Positions 37,417-49,335 of a stretch of DNA of 64,000 bases are shown here, in pieces. The stretch's first letter is position 1. The number at the start of each line of letters is the position of its first letter. Source of the stretch: Sphaerisporangium rufum (GTDB lineage: Bacteria > Actinomycetota > Actinomycetes > Streptosporangiales > Streptosporangiaceae). The translations under genes were made by a program, and so were the position numbers. The notes under the pieces are model-generated. The model worked only from the letters and a program-made list of their open reading frames with translations, did not search any database and had not been told where the DNA came from. The stretch lies in assembly GCF_016863395.1 (NCBI RefSeq), contig NZ_BOOU01000041.1:1-64000 (forward strand). The letters run 5' to 3'.

Positions 37417-38389
37417 GGCCGGCTCCGGGCAGCGGCGCGCCGGCGGCGATGTCCAGCCGGCCGGCCAGCACGGCCTCGACCTCGGCGGCGGTGGGCATGG
37501 CGGGCGCGCAGGCCAGCCGGCCGGCGACGATCGCCCCGGCCGCGTTGGCGAACCGCAGCACCTCGGCCAGGTCGCCGCCGGCGAGCAGGCCGTGGCACAG
37601 CGCGCCGCCGAAGGCGTCCCCGGCGCCGAGGCCGTTCACCACCTCCACCGGCACCGGCGGCACCTCCACCGTCTCGGTGGCCGTCATGCCGAGCACCCCG
37701 GCCGGCCCCTGCTTGACCACGGCCAGCTCCACGCCCAGGTCCAGCAGCGCCCGGGCCGCCGCGCGCGGCTCGCGGACGCCGACCGCGACCTCGCACTCGT
37801 CCAGGTTGCCGACCGCCACGGTGACGTGCCCGAGCGCCTGGCGCACCCACCGGCCGGCCTCGGCGGCCGACTCCCAGAACATCGGCCGGTAGTCCAGGTC
37901 CAGCACGGTCAGCGGAGCCCGCCCGCGCGCCTCCCAGGCGGCGAAGTGCGCGGCGCGGGACGGCTCCTGCGACAGCCCGGTCACGGTGGCCCAGAACAGC
38001 CCGGCGTCCCGGACGGCGGCCAGGTCCAGCTCCTCGGGGTGGATCTCCAGGTCGGGGGCCTTGGGGTGGCGGTAGAAGTAGAGCGGGAAGTGGTCGGGCG
38101 GGTGGATCTCGCAGAACGTCACCGGGGTCGGCAGGTGCGGCACCTCGGTCACCTGCCGGTCGTCCACCCCGTAGGAGCGCAGCGCGTCGTGGACGAACGC
38201 GCCGAACGGGTCGGCGCCGGTCCGGGTGATGACGGCGGCGGCGCGGCCCAGCCGGGCGGCGGCGACGGCCACATTGGTGGGGCTGCCGCCCAGGTACTTG
38301 CCGAAGGTCTCCACCTCGCGCAGCGACACGCCGACCTGCAGCGGATAGATGTCCACCCCGACCCGGCCGATGGTGAGCACCTCGGTCAC
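37409..38389 (-). CDS. iolC: 5-dehydro-2-deoxygluconokinase
   Basis: 326 aa from GTG 38389 (GTGA overlap with the upstream gene). PfkB family: GKYLGGSPTNVAVAAARLG (about 30-48) and the C-terminal signature GLGAGDAFGGALCHGLL containing the catalytic Asp. The substrate region FCEIHPPDHFPLYFYR is typical for IolC. Phosphorylates 2-deoxy-5-keto-gluconate at C6. Neighbours confirm the pathway. Confidence 0.94.
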   Translation of the reverse strand: MTEVLTIGRVGVDIYPLQVGVSLREVETFGKYLGGSPTNVAVAAARLGRAAAVITRTGADPFGAFVHDALRSYGVDDRQVTEVPHLPTPVTFCEIHPPDHFPLYFYRHPKAPDLEIHPEELDLAAVRDAGLFWATVTGLSQEPSRAAHFAAWEARGRAPLTVLDLDYRPMFWESAAEAGRWVRQALGHVTVAVGNLDECEVAVGVREPRAAARALLDLGVELAVVKQGPAGVLGMTATETVEVPPVPVEVVNGLGAGDAFGGALCHGLLAGGDLAEVLRFANAAGAIVAGRLACAPAMPTAAEVEAVLAGRLDIAAGAPLPGAGRA

Positions 38390-39285
38390 CCGGCACCGCC
38401 CGCGGCCGGCCCGCCGGGCAGCGCGGCCAGGTAGGCGAGGCTCTCGGCGACCTGCGCGCGAGGGCCGCCGCCGTGCGGCGGCTCGGCGGCCAGCACGACG
38501 TCCTGCTCCATGACGTACCAGCCCTGGTAACCGGCCGCGCCGAGCCCGGCGACGATGCCGGCCACGTCCACGTCGCCCCGGCCGAGCGGCCGGTAGACGC
38601 CGGCCCGCACCGCGTCGGTGTAGGTGATCTCGCCGGCCCGCACCCGGCCGGCCAGCGCGGCGTCCACGTCCTTCAGGTGCACGTGGGCGATCCGGCCGGC
38701 GGCCCGGCGCACCAGGTCCAGCGGGTCGGTGCCGCCGATCAGCAGGTGCCCGGTGTCCAGGCAGAGCGGCACCGACGAGCCGTCCAGCACCCGGTCGACC
38801 TCGTCCCGGGTTTCGATCATGGTGCCGACGTGCGGGTGCAGGGTGAGGGCCCGCCCGAACCGGCCGGCCTCCTCGGCCAGCCGGGTGAGGTTGCCGAGCA
38901 GGGCCCGCCAGCCGGCCGCGTCGAGGGCGGGCCGCTCGTCGTAGCCGTCCACCCCGGTGGCCGCGGCGAGCACCACCATGTCCACCCCGCCCTCGGCGAA
39001 GCCGCGGAAGGTGGCCCGCGCCTCCGGCAGCGGGTCGTGGTCCGGCTCGTGCAGCACCAGCGGGACGAACCCCCCGATGCCGGTCAGCCCGTAGGAGTCG
39101 AGCAGCGCGCGGCGCCGCTCGGGGGACGGCGGCAGGAAGCCGTCCGGGCCCAGCTCGGTGGCGGCCAGCCCGAGGTCGCGCATCTCGCCGAGCACCCGGT
39201 CCCGGTCCAGTTGGTGGCCCCAGCCGGGGACCTCGCACACGCCCCAGGAGATCGGCGCCGCGGCGATCCGCGGCCCGCCGGTCAC
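38386..39285 (-). CDS. iolE: TIM-barrel inosose dehydratase-type protein (IolE/IolH-like)
   Basis: 299 aa from GTG 39285 (GTGA overlap with iolG). Xylose isomerase-like barrel: ISWGVCEVPGWGHQLDRDRV opening, ATELGPDGFLPP, HPHVGTMIETRDEVDRVL, LDTGHLLIGGTDPLDL, HLKDV. The metal-ligand Glu/Asp/His residues are present. By position it should dehydrate 2-keto-myo-inositol to the trione (IolE step), the only such candidate in the operon. The sequence type is also found as IolH in some actinobacteria, so E versus H is not certain. Confidence 0.82.
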   Translation of the reverse strand: MTGGPRIAAAPISWGVCEVPGWGHQLDRDRVLGEMRDLGLAATELGPDGFLPPSPERRRALLDSYGLTGIGGFVPLVLHEPDHDPLPEARATFRGFAEGGVDMVVLAAATGVDGYDERPALDAAGWRALLGNLTRLAEEAGRFGRALTLHPHVGTMIETRDEVDRVLDGSSVPLCLDTGHLLIGGTDPLDLVRRAAGRIAHVHLKDVDAALAGRVRAGEITYTDAVRAGVYRPLGRGDVDVAGIVAGLGAAGYQGWYVMEQDVVLAAEPPHGGGPRAQVAESLAYLAALPGGPAAGGAG

Positions 39286-40265
39286 GCGGTCACCTCGGCG
39301 ACCCGCACCGGACGGCCGGCGCGCCGGGACGCCTCGGCGGCCTCGGCGACCCGCAGCGCGGCCAGCGCGTCGTCCACCGGGCAGGGGCTCGGGCCGCCGT
39401 CGCGCACCGCGCGCAGGAACGCGTCCATCTCGGCGACGTAGGCGGCCTCGAACCGCGCGCCGAAATCCGGCCACGGCTCGCCGGGCGGGTAGCCCGCACC
39501 CGGTTCGGCCGAGGCGAGCGGCACGCGGTCGTCCAGGCCCGCGACGAGGGTGCGGCGGGTGCCGGCCAGTTCCATGCGGACGTCGTACCCAGCCCCGTTG
39601 TACCGAGACCCCTGCATGGTGACCAGGGTGCCGTCGTCCAGCGTGAGCAGCGCGGCGCTGTTGTCGACGTCGCCGGCCGCGGCGAAGAACTCCGCGCCCC
39701 GGTTGGCGCCGATGGCGAACACCGACTCGACCTCCCGGCCGGTCACCCAGCGCAGTGCGTCGAAGTCGTGGATGTGGCAGTCGCGGAAGATCCCGCCGGA
39801 TCGGGGGATGTACTCGGCGGCGGGCGGGCGCGGGTCGGCGGTCAGCATGTGCACCCGGTGCAGGTCGCCGAGCTCGCCGCCGCGCAGTGCCCGGCGGGCG
39901 GCGGCGTAGCCGGCGTCGAAGCGGCGCTGGAAGCCGATATGCACCAGCACGCCGGCCCGGCCGGCCTCGGCGGCCACCCGCTCGGTCTCCGCCAGGTCCG
40001 GGGCGACGGGCTTCTCGCAGAACACCGGCAGGCCGGCCGCGCAGGCGCGCAGGATCAGCGCGGCGTGCGTGGCGGTGGGCGTGGCCACCACCAGGGCGTC
40101 GGCGGTGAACGGGTCTCCGGTGGCGGCGCCGACCCGGCCGGCGACCTCCTTGGCCCGCACCTCGTCGGCGTCGGCGAGCACCAGTTCGCCGACGTCGGGA
40201 TGGGCGGCGAGCGTCGCCGCGTGGAAGGCGCCGATGCGGCCGAGACCTACAAGACCTACCCGCAT
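39282..40265 (-). CDS. iolG: myo-inositol 2-dehydrogenase
   Basis: 327 aa from ATG 40265 with GGAGG 5 nt upstream. Gfo/Idh/MocA family: Rossmann motif GLVGLGRIGAFHAATLA at 3-19, dinucleotide-stacking CEKPVAPDLAE near 92-102, catalytic DCHIHDFDALRW near 166-177 (His/Asp). Oxidises myo-inositol to 2-keto-myo-inositol with NAD+. First gene of the operon, transcribed from the promoter at 40305-40333. Confidence 0.93.
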   Translation of the reverse strand: MRVGLVGLGRIGAFHAATLAAHPDVGELVLADADEVRAKEVAGRVGAATGDPFTADALVVATPTATHAALILRACAAGLPVFCEKPVAPDLAETERVAAEAGRAGVLVHIGFQRRFDAGYAAARRALRGGELGDLHRVHMLTADPRPPAAEYIPRSGGIFRDCHIHDFDALRWVTGREVESVFAIGANRGAEFFAAAGDVDNSAALLTLDDGTLVTMQGSRYNGAGYDVRMELAGTRRTLVAGLDDRVPLASAEPGAGYPPGEPWPDFGARFEAAYVAEMDAFLRAVRDGGPSPCPVDDALAALRVAEAAEASRRAGRPVRVAEVTA

Positions 40266-40304
40266 GCCGCCTCCGCGCTCAGCTCGTCCGGACCCGCCCC
40301 CCAT

Positions 40305-40348
40305 CTTCTACGTACCGGGATGTCCACCGTCAAGACTTTGTCCGGACA
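40305..40348 (-). promoter_or_regulatory. iol operon promoter and operator
   Basis: On the minus strand: -35 TTGACG (40328-40333), 17-bp spacer, -10 TAGAAG (40305-40310), 39 bp before iolG. Five bp upstream of the -35 is the perfect palindrome TGTCCGGACA (40339-40348), flanked by AA/TT. This resembles GntR- or LacI-type operators. Good candidate for an inositol-responsive regulator, which is not coded in the window. Confidence 0.7.
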
Positions 40349-40393
40349 TTCGGATGAGCTGTCGAGAATCGCGGCATTAATGCCGGCAAATGA

Positions 40394-40430
40394 CCGTGGC
40401 CTGGACGGCGCGAAGCCGCCCAGGCCACGG
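40394..40430 (-). terminator. hairpin downstream of small membrane-protein gene
   Basis: 16-bp arms starting CCGTGGCCTGG and ending CCAGGCCACGG (one mismatch) around GCGAA, 69 bp beyond the stop of the gene at 40499-40813 in its direction of transcription. Confidence 0.65.
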
Positions 40431-40498
40431 GCTTGGTGGCGGACCCGGACGTTCCGGCGTGGTAGGGCGGTCCGGGTCCGCCGGTGGGACGCCAGGCG

Positions 40499-40813
40499 TC
40501 ACCACCACCGTGCCCTGCCGGGCACGGCGTGCTTCTCCTCGTGCGTGCCGACCGGCCGCAGGTCCTCGCCCGCGAGCTCGCCGCCGGTCCACTCGGGATG
40601 CCTGGTGCCGTCGTCGCGCGCCGCGGTCAGCGACGCGACGCGCCGGCGGGGGGCGAGCCGTCGCGGTCCGGCCGGCTGCCGCGGCTCGCTGACCGGCCAC
40701 TCGACCGGATCGCCGTGGATGCCGTGCAGCACGATGGCGACCAGCGCGACACCCAGTGCCGACGCCACGACGATCACACCGAGGATCACCACCACGATGT
40801 AGCCCATGTCCAT
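40499..40813 (-). CDS. small single-span membrane protein
   Basis: 104 aa from ATG 40813 with GGGAGG 5-6 nt upstream. A single strong hydrophobic helix at about 4-30 (IVVVILGVIVVASALGVALV), then a basic, Arg/Pro-rich, low-complexity cytoplasmic or external tail. Divergent from fumarase I (197 bp). Good RBS and the span support a real gene. Function unknown. Confidence 0.6.
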   Translation of the reverse strand: MDMGYIVVVILGVIVVASALGVALVAIVLHGIHGDPVEWPVSEPRQPAGPRRLAPRRRVASLTAARDDGTRHPEWTGGELAGEDLRPVGTHEEKHAVPGRARWW

Positions 40814-40838
40814 GGCCGCCTCCCATCACGCTCGCTTC

Positions 40839-40877
40839 AACTCGATTATCGAACGGCTATAAAGGGGACTTCGAGTT
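40839..40877. promoter_or_regulatory. AT-rich divergent promoter region with dyad
   Basis: AACTCGA at 40839-40845 and its complement TCGAGTT at 40871-40877 bracket a TATAAAGGGG stretch; a second TATAAA follows the right arm. It lies between the small membrane-protein gene and fumarase I, and is the only AT-rich stretch there. Probable promoters for one or both. Confidence 0.45.
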
Positions 40878-41010
40878 ATAAAACGCCCAGGGTTGCCACT
40901 GATTGCCCATCATTTCCCCAACAGTGGACAACCCCCGGTCAGGAGAAGTGGCCGCCGCGCCGTACCCTGCACTGGGAACGACGGCGGCGAAGCGCGGAGG
41001 AGCCTGAGGG

Positions 41011-42666
41011 ATGCCCGGATTCGACTACACCGACCTGCTTCCACTGGGGCCGGACGAGACGGATTACCGCCTGGTCACCTCCGAGGGGGTGCGGCGCGTC
41101 GAGGCGGCCGGCCGGAGGTTCCTCGAGGTCGAACCGGAGGCGCTGCGGCTGCTGACCGCCACCGCGATCCGCGACATCTCCCACTACCTGCGCCCGTCCC
41201 ACCTGGCCCAGCTCCGGAAGATCATCGATGACCCGGAGGCCAGCGGAAACGACCGGTTCGTCGCGCTCGACCTGCTGAAGAACGCGAGCATCTCGGCGGG
41301 CGGCGTGCTGCCCATGTGCCAGGACACCGGTACCGCCATCGTGATGGGCAAGCGCGGCCGGCACGTCCTCACCGACGGCGGCGACGCCGCGCACATCGCC
41401 CGCGGCGTGTACGACGCCTACACCGAGCTCAACCTGCGCTACTCGCAGATGGCCCCGCTGACCATGTGGGACGAGAAGAACACCGGCACCAACCTGCCCG
41501 CCCAGATCGAGCTGTACGCCGAGGACCCGCACGGCCACCCCGACGAGTACAAGCTACTGTTCATGGCCAAGGGCGGCGGCAGCGCCAACAAGTCGTTCCT
41601 GTACCAGGAGACCAAGGCGGTGCTCAACGAGCGCCGCATGCTGGAGTTCCTGGAGGAGAAGATCCGCTCACTCGGCACCGCCGCCTGCCCGCCGTACCAC
41701 CTGGCGGTGGTGGTGGGCGGCACCAGCGCCGAGTACGCGCTCAAGACCGCCAAGTACGCCTCGGCCCGGTACCTGGACGCCATCCCCGCGTCCGGCTCGC
41801 CCGCCGGGCACGGCTTCCGCGACCTGGAGATGGAGAAGAAGGTCTTCGAGCTCACCCAGCGGCTCGGCATCGGCGCCCAGTTCGGCGGCAAGTACTTCTG
41901 CCACGACGTGCGGGTGATCCGGCTGCCCCGGCACGGCGCCTCCTGCCCGGTGGCCATCGCGGTCTCCTGCAGCGCCGACCGGCAGGCGCTCGCCAAGATC
42001 ACCGCAGACGGGGTCTTCCTGGAGCGGCTGGAGACCGACCCGGCGCGGTTCCTGCCCGACACCACCGACGAGCACCTGTCCGGCGACGTGGTGCCGATCG
42101 ACCTGAACCGGCCGATGGCCGAGATCCGTGCCGAGCTGTCCCGCCACCCGGTCAAGACGCGCCTTTCGCTCAGCGGCCCGCTGGTGGTGGCCCGGGACAT
42201 CGCGCACGCCAAGATCGCCGAGCGGCTGGACGCCGGCGAGGAGATGCCCGCCTACCTGCGCGACCACGCGGTCTACTACGCCGGCCCGGCCAAGACCCCG
42301 GAAGGCTACGCCTCCGGCTCGTTCGGCCCGACCACCGCCGGCCGGATGGACTCCTACGTCGAGCGCTTCCAGGCGGCCGGCGGGTCGCTGGTCATGCTGG
42401 CCAAGGGCAACCGCTCCAAGCAGGTCACCGACGCCTGCCAGGCGCACGGCGGCTTCTATCTCGGTTCGATCGGCGGCCCGGCCGCCCGGCTCGCGCAGGA
42501 CTGCATCAAGAAGGTGGAGGTTCTGGAATATCCGGAGCTGGGCATGGAGGCGGTATGGAAGATCGAGGTCGTCGATTTCCCGGCGTTCATCGTGGTGGAC
42601 GACAAGGGCGGCGACTTCTTCCAAGACACCGCCGGCCCGGTGCTCAGCATCGGCCGGCGGCGCTGA
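41011..42666 (+). CDS. class I fumarate hydratase ([4Fe-4S])
   Basis: 551 aa. Single-chain FumA/FumB type: alpha part with MCQDTGTAI (Cys103), GTAACPPYH (Cys226), [35 protein letters not shown] (Cys312 and Cys320), and beta part with [34 protein letters not shown] and the catalytic [13 protein letters not shown]. By comparison with E. coli, Cys103, Cys226 and Cys320 hold the cluster. Interconverts fumarate and malate; oxygen-sensitive. A class II fumarase lies at 46118-47533, separated by two Ser/Thr kinases. Confidence 0.95.
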   Translation: MPGFDYTDLLPLGPDETDYRLVTSEGVRRVEAAGRRFLEVEPEALRLLTATAIRDISHYLRPSHLAQLRKIIDDPEASGNDRFVALDLLKNASISAGGVLPMCQDTGTAIVMGKRGRHVLTDGGDAAHIARGVYDAYTELNLRYSQMAPLTMWDEKNTGTNLPAQIELYAEDPHGHPDEYKLLFMAKGGGSANKSFLYQETKAVLNERRMLEFLEEKIRSLGTAACPPYHLAVVVGGTSAEYALKTAKYASARYLDAIPASGSPAGHGFRDLEMEKKVFELTQRLGIGAQFGGKYFCHDVRVIRLPRHGASCPVAIAVSCSADRQALAKITADGVFLERLETDPARFLPDTTDEHLSGDVVPIDLNRPMAEIRAELSRHPVKTRLSLSGPLVVARDIAHAKIAERLDAGEEMPAYLRDHAVYYAGPAKTPEGYASGSFGPTTAGRMDSYVERFQAAGGSLVMLAKGNRSKQVTDACQAHGGFYLGSIGGPAARLAQDCIKKVEVLEYPELGMEAVWKIEVVDFPAFIVVDDKGGDFFQDTAGPVLSIGRRR

Positions 42667-42762
42667 GAATCCGGTACGTAAGTACTTCCTGACACAAGAT
42701 CTCAACAGAGAATCGGCATGGCCTCTACAGGCGGTGACAAACGAATAGGTAAGCTGCCGTTC

Positions 42763-43983
42763 ATGCGCGCCCCGGCCGGATACGAGCTTGCCTCGCGATA
42801 CCGGCTCGTCGAGCCGGTCGGGCGCGGCGGGATGGGGACGGTCTGGCGCGCCTATGACGAGCTGCTCGAACGCGAGGTGGCCGTCAAGGAGGTCAGGCTG
42901 CCCTTGGTGCTGGACGAGGAGCTGCGCGCCGAGCTGTGCGCGCGCACCGAGCGCGAGGGCCGGGCCACCGCGATGGTCGCCCACCCGTCACTGATCACGG
43001 TCTTCGATGTGGTGACCGAGGACGACCGGCCGTGGATCGTCATGGAGCTGCTGCGTGCCCGCTCCCTGGAGGACCTGGTCCGCGAGCAGGGCCCGCTGCC
43101 GCCCCGCCGGGTGGCCGAGATCGGCCGCCAGGTGCTCGCCGCGCTGCGCGCCGTGCACGGCAAGGGCATCCTGCACCGCGACGTCAAGCCCAGCAACGTG
43201 CTGGTCACCGAGGACCGGGCGGTGCTGACCGACTTCGGGCTGGCCGCCCTGGAGGGCGACGCATCGATCACCCAGGCCGGCATCGTGCTCGGCTCGGCCG
43301 GCTACATCGCCCCCGAACGCGTCCTCGGCGACCGGGCCAGCCCGTCCGCCGACCTGTGGTCCCTGGGGGCCACCCTCTACACCGCCGTCGAGGGCCGCGG
43401 CCTGCACGGCCGGCGCACCGCCGCCGCCGCGCTCGCCGCGCTCACCAGCGGCGAGCCGATCCCGATGGAGCGGGCCGGACCGCTCGCCCCGGTGCTCACC
43501 GGGCTGCTGCGCATCGACCCCGCCGTCCGGCTGGACGCCTCCCGGGCCGCGCTGATGCTCGCCCGGGTGGCCGCGGGCGGCGCCGCCGAGGAGCCGCTCG
43601 GCGGGCCACCGCGCCGGATGTCCACCCAGGCCACCACCCCGCCGCGCGGCGGCGGCCGCGGCCTGCCGGGGCTGCCGGGGTTGCCCGGGCTGCCGGTGAC
43701 CGGCCGCCGTCCGGCGCACCGGGGCCAGCACCGCGCGGGCGCCGAACGCCCGCCGCACGTCCCGGCGGGGCAGCCGGACCAGGCTCCGTCCGGCGAGGTG
43801 GGCCGGCCGGGGCAGGTGCCCGCGCAGCGCCGCGGCACCGAGGGCACGCACCGCAAGCAGGCCGAACCCGCCCCCGGCCGCCGCCGCGCCCCCGCGCCGC
43901 AGCCGGGGGTGATGCGCCAGTTGTCGGAGTTCATGCGGCTGGTAGTGCCTCGCCGGTTCTGGCCCAAATACATGCGTAAGTGA
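42763..43983 (+). CDS. soluble Ser/Thr protein kinase
   Basis: 406 aa from ATG 42763 (ATG 42718 is an equally open alternative). Kinase domain about 5-270: GRGGMGTV glycine loop, VAVKEVRL Lys, HRDVKPSN, DFG, IAPER. A Pro/Gly/Arg-rich tail follows with a GLPGLPGLPGLP collagen-like run. There is no transmembrane helix; the C-terminus has a basic-aromatic motif (FMRLVVPRRFWPKYMRK) that may dock to membrane or partner. Catalytic core resembles the kinase at 4111-6039. It follows fumarase I by 97 bp. Confidence 0.85.
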   Translation: MRAPAGYELASRYRLVEPVGRGGMGTVWRAYDELLEREVAVKEVRLPLVLDEELRAELCARTEREGRATAMVAHPSLITVFDVVTEDDRPWIVMELLRARSLEDLVREQGPLPPRRVAEIGRQVLAALRAVHGKGILHRDVKPSNVLVTEDRAVLTDFGLAALEGDASITQAGIVLGSAGYIAPERVLGDRASPSADLWSLGATLYTAVEGRGLHGRRTAAAALAALTSGEPIPMERAGPLAPVLTGLLRIDPAVRLDASRAALMLARVAAGGAAEEPLGGPPRRMSTQATTPPRGGGRGLPGLPGLPGLPVTGRRPAHRGQHRAGAERPPHVPAGQPDQAPSGEVGRPGQVPAQRRGTEGTHRKQAEPAPGRRRAPAPQPGVMRQLSEFMRLVVPRRFWPKYMRK

Positions 43984-44025
43984 GGCGAAAGCGATTCTCA
44001 GCCGGGTATCGCTATCTTCTTAGTC

Positions 44026-45984
<1,959 letters not shown>

Positions 45985-46117
45985 CCGTCACCTCTCGCCG
46001 GGACGGACCGGTTCCGGCCGGAGGTGGCGGACGGCCACCGGAGATGAACCGCATGTGGCGGGCAGGCTCACCCCGCTCGGTGCCGCGCCGGGCGGGGGCA
46101 GGGGTGAGACTGGAGGC

Positions 46118-47533
46118 ATGGAAGACTTCCGGATCGAACACGACTCGATGGGCGAGGTGCGCGTCCCGGCGGCCGCCAAGTGGCGGGCGCAGACGCAGCG
46201 GGCGGTGGAGAATTTCCCGATATCCGGCCGCGGCCTGGAGCCGGCGCACATCGCCGCGCTCGGGCTGATCAAGGCGGTCGCGGCCGAGGTGAACGGCGAG
46301 CTCGGCGTGCTGGAGCCGGACATGGCCGAGGCGATCTCCGAGGCGGCCACCGACGTCGCCGAGGGCGAGTGGAACGGCGAGTTCCCGATCGACGTCTTCC
46401 AGACCGGGTCGGGCACCTCGTCCAACATGAACGCCAACGAGGTGGTCGCCACGCTGGCCGAGAAGCGCCTGGGCCGGCCGGTGCACCCGAACGACCACGT
46501 CAACGCGTCCCAGTCGTCCAACGACGTGTTCCCGACGTCCATCCACGTGGCGGCGATGATCGACGTCGCCTACGAGCTGCTGCCCGCGCTGGAGCACCTG
46601 GCCATCGCGCTGCGGCAGAAGTCGCTGGAGTTCGAGCGGACGGTCAAGGCCGGGCGCACCCACCTGATGGACGCCACCCCGGTGACCCTGGGCCAGGAGT
46701 TCGGCGGGTACGCCACCCAGATCGAGAACGGCCTGGCCAGGGTCCGCTCGGTGCTGCCCCGGCTGGCCGAGCTGCCGATCGGCGGCACCGCGGTCGGCAC
46801 CGGCATCAACACCCCGCCCGGGTTCGCGGCCGAGGTCGTCCAGAAGCTGCGCGAGGCCACCGAACTGCCGTTCCGGGAGGCGCCGGACCACTTCGAGGCG
46901 CAGGGCGCCCGGGACGCGCTGGTCGAGCTGTCCGGGCAACTCCGGGTGGTCGCGGTGTCCATCAACAAGATCTGCAACGACCTGCGCTGGATGGGTTCGG
47001 GCCCGCGGGCCGGGCTGGGCGAGATCAACCTGCCCGATCTGCAGCCCGGGTCCTCGATCATGCCGGGCAAGGTCAACCCGGTGGTGCCCGAGGCGGCGTG
47101 CATGGTGGCCGCCCAGGTCATCGGGAACGACGCCGCCGTCACCTTCGCCGGGGCCTCCGGCAGCTTCGAGCTGAACGTGATGATGCCGGTGATGGCGCGC
47201 AACGTGCTGGAATCGGTCCGGCTGCTCACCGGGGTGTCCCGGCTGCTGGCCGACCGGTGCGTCAGCGGCATCACCGCCAACGCCGACCGGCTGCGCGAGT
47301 ACGCCGAGAGCTCGCCGTCCATCGTGACCCCGCTCAACCGGCACCTCGGCTACGAGGAGGCGGCCAGCATCGCCAAGCAGTCCCTCAAGGAGCGCAAGAC
47401 GATCCGGGATGTCGTGCTGGAACGCGGCCACGTCTCGGCCGGCCGCCTCACCGAGGAGCAGTTGGACGCCGCCCTAGACGTCCTCGCCATGACCACCCCG
47501 CCCCCCGCCCCCGACCAGCCGGACCGAATCTGA
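46118..47533 (+). CDS. fumC: class II fumarate hydratase
   Basis: 471 aa from ATG 46118 with TGGAGG 1-5 nt ahead. Fumarase/aspartase superfamily: [16 protein letters not shown] (about 91-106), [24 protein letters not shown], and the signature [12 protein letters not shown] (about 310-321). Iron-independent tetrameric enzyme of the TCA cycle. It runs in the same direction as the two kinases, starting 133 bp after the second. Confidence 0.96.
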   Translation: MEDFRIEHDSMGEVRVPAAAKWRAQTQRAVENFPISGRGLEPAHIAALGLIKAVAAEVNGELGVLEPDMAEAISEAATDVAEGEWNGEFPIDVFQTGSGTSSNMNANEVVATLAEKRLGRPVHPNDHVNASQSSNDVFPTSIHVAAMIDVAYELLPALEHLAIALRQKSLEFERTVKAGRTHLMDATPVTLGQEFGGYATQIENGLARVRSVLPRLAELPIGGTAVGTGINTPPGFAAEVVQKLREATELPFREAPDHFEAQGARDALVELSGQLRVVAVSINKICNDLRWMGSGPRAGLGEINLPDLQPGSSIMPGKVNPVVPEAACMVAAQVIGNDAAVTFAGASGSFELNVMMPVMARNVLESVRLLTGVSRLLADRCVSGITANADRLREYAESSPSIVTPLNRHLGYEEAASIAKQSLKERKTIRDVVLERGHVSAGRLTEEQLDAALDVLAMTTPPPAPDQPDRI

Positions 47534-47584
47534 CATCACGCGGCGGCCGACCCCCGCCCGCGCCCGCAGATCACCATCGATCGC

Positions 47585-47615
47585 GCGCCCCCGCCAGACG
47601 ACCGGCCGGGGGCGC
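47585..47615 (+). terminator. hairpin after fumC
   Basis: 9-bp arms GCGCCCCCG and CGGGGGCGC, 13-nt loop, followed by TTCGTG, 52 bp after the stop. Confidence 0.6.
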
Positions 47616-47823
47616 TTCGTGTACCCGACCGGGTGATCCCCTCGGTGTCCGACCCGAACTCGTTCCACCAGGAGCTCGACCACCGACCGACCCGGCCCGC
47701 CGCGGAACGGACGACACGCACCTGAGCCGATGAGCGGACCGGCGGGCGATTCACGCTCCGCGGGAACCGCCTGGCGCCGGTCGGGAGACAACCGGGTGAC
47801 CGGCAGGCGGATGAAGGAGACTC

Positions 47824-48375
47824 GTGGATGCAGTGGAAACGGCCGAGCTGGACGACGCCGAACTGATCAGGCGGTCCGTGGCCGACCCCGAGCAGTTCAG
47901 CGCGGTGTTCGAGCGGTATGTCGCCCAGATCCATCTGTACGTGTCCAGGCGGCTGGGGACGCCGCACGCCGACGACATCGTGTCCGAGACCTTCCTGGCC
48001 GCGTTCCGGCGGCGGGAGAACTACGACCAGGCGTACCGGATGGCCCGGCCCTGGCTGTACGGCATCGCCACCCGGCTCATCGCCCGGCACCGGCGGGCCG
48101 AGGAACGGTTCCTGCGCGCCCTCGCCCGGACCGGGGTGGACCCGATCGGCGCGTCGATCGAGGACGAGCTGGTCGACCGGGTCGCGGCGCAGAGCCAGGA
48201 ACGCCGGCTGGCGGGGGCGCTGGCGAGGCTGTCGCGTGGCGAACGCGACGTGCTGCTGCTGATCGCCTGGGAGGACCTCAGCTACCAGGAGGCGGCGCAC
48301 GCGCTCGGCGTCCCGGTGGGCACCGTGCGCTCCCGGCTGCACCGCGCCCGTAAGACGATCAAGAAGGAGCTGTGA
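47824..48375 (+). CDS. ECF RNA polymerase sigma factor
   Basis: 183 aa from GTG 47824 (AAGGAG upstream). Sigma2 at about 25-90 (FERYVAQIHLYVSRRLG, DDIVSETFLAAFRRR, WLYGIATRLIARHRR) and sigma4 at about 120-180 (LSRGERDVLLLIAWEDLSYQEAAHALGVPVGTVRSRLHRARK). TGATG overlap with the next gene. Of the type coded with a CU044_5270-family membrane protein in actinomycetes. Confidence 0.93.
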   Translation: MDAVETAELDDAELIRRSVADPEQFSAVFERYVAQIHLYVSRRLGTPHADDIVSETFLAAFRRRENYDQAYRMARPWLYGIATRLIARHRRAEERFLRALARTGVDPIGASIEDELVDRVAAQSQERRLAGALARLSRGERDVLLLIAWEDLSYQEAAHALGVPVGTVRSRLHRARKTIKKEL

Positions 48376-49307
48376 TGGACGAGTTCGAGGCGGTGCGCAC
48401 GCTGCGCCGCGACCTGCCCGAGATCACCCCGGCGGCCCGGGACGCGGCCCGGCACGCGTTCATGAACGCCGCCCAGGCCCCCGGGTCGCGTCCCCGGCCG
48501 AAACTCCGGTGGCGTCCGGCCCTTGCCGCCATGCTCGCCGTGCTGGCCGGCACCGGGGTGGTGATGACCCGAGGACAGCCGGAGACGACGCCGGTGGCCG
48601 GAGTCGTGGAACTGGGCGAGCGGGCCGCGCGGGCCGCGGAGGACACGCCGGTGCCCGAAGCCCGCGCCGGCCAGTGGCTCTACATCAAGCAGCGCCAGGC
48701 GGCGATCAGTGATCCAGAAGGTGTCGGTGTCGACCCGGGCCGGTTCGAGGACTGGGAGCAGTGGGCGAGCGTCGACGGGCAGCGGACCGCCTGGTACACC
48801 GACGGCCGGCTGCTGGAGCAGGGGACCTTCCCGGGCCTGAGCGCGGACCGGCTCGACGCCGAACCGGTGACCCCGCAGAGCCTGCTGCAGCGGATCAGCG
48901 CCGCGCTGCCCGATCTGCAGGTCACCAGCGGGCCGCCACCGTCCAAGGACGAGCTGCGCTTCAAAGCGATCTACCAGCTGATGGGCGAGCAGCAGTTGCC
49001 GGCCCGGGTCCGTGCCGCACTGTTCCGCGCGCTCCCGATGATCCCTGGAGTCACGGTGACCCAGAACGCCGCCGATGCCGCAGGCCGGCACGGGGTGGCT
49101 TTCAGCCATTCGAGCCGGGACCTGAGATATGACCTGATCCTCAGCCCCGACGATTACCGGTTCCTCGGCACCTACGGGGTGACGACCGCGGACCGCACCT
49201 GGGACCTCGGCCAGGAAGGCAAGCGGCTCGTCAAGGCCGGCACCCCGCTGACCTGGACGGCCCAGTTGGAGACCCGCCTCGTCGACCACGCCGGCGACCG
49301 CCCCTGA
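48375..49307 (+). CDS. CU044_5270-family protein, probable regulator of the adjacent sigma factor
   Basis: 310 aa from ATG 48375, overlapping the sigma factor stop (TGATG). Short cytoplasmic N-terminus with LPEITPAARDAARHAFMNA, one transmembrane helix at about 51-68 (ALAAMLAVLAGTGVVMT), then an exterior domain with WLYIKQRQ near 96-103 and the family ending VVDHAGDR-type. Partner genes of this type act with or as anti-sigma proteins, but the classic zinc HxxxCxxC motif is absent. Role inferred from coupling. Confidence 0.82.
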   Translation: MDEFEAVRTLRRDLPEITPAARDAARHAFMNAAQAPGSRPRPKLRWRPALAAMLAVLAGTGVVMTRGQPETTPVAGVVELGERAARAAEDTPVPEARAGQWLYIKQRQAAISDPEGVGVDPGRFEDWEQWASVDGQRTAWYTDGRLLEQGTFPGLSADRLDAEPVTPQSLLQRISAALPDLQVTSGPPPSKDELRFKAIYQLMGEQQLPARVRAALFRALPMIPGVTVTQNAADAAGRHGVAFSHSSRDLRYDLILSPDDYRFLGTYGVTTADRTWDLGQEGKRLVKAGTPLTWTAQLETRLVDHAGDRP

Positions 49308-49335
49308 CCTCGATGCCAGAGGGGGGCGTCGGCCG

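Noticed and set aside
37043-38434. 463-codon plus-strand frame across the inositol operon
   Set aside because: Shadow of iolC and the aldolase gene; no start signal and Arg/Gly-rich composition.
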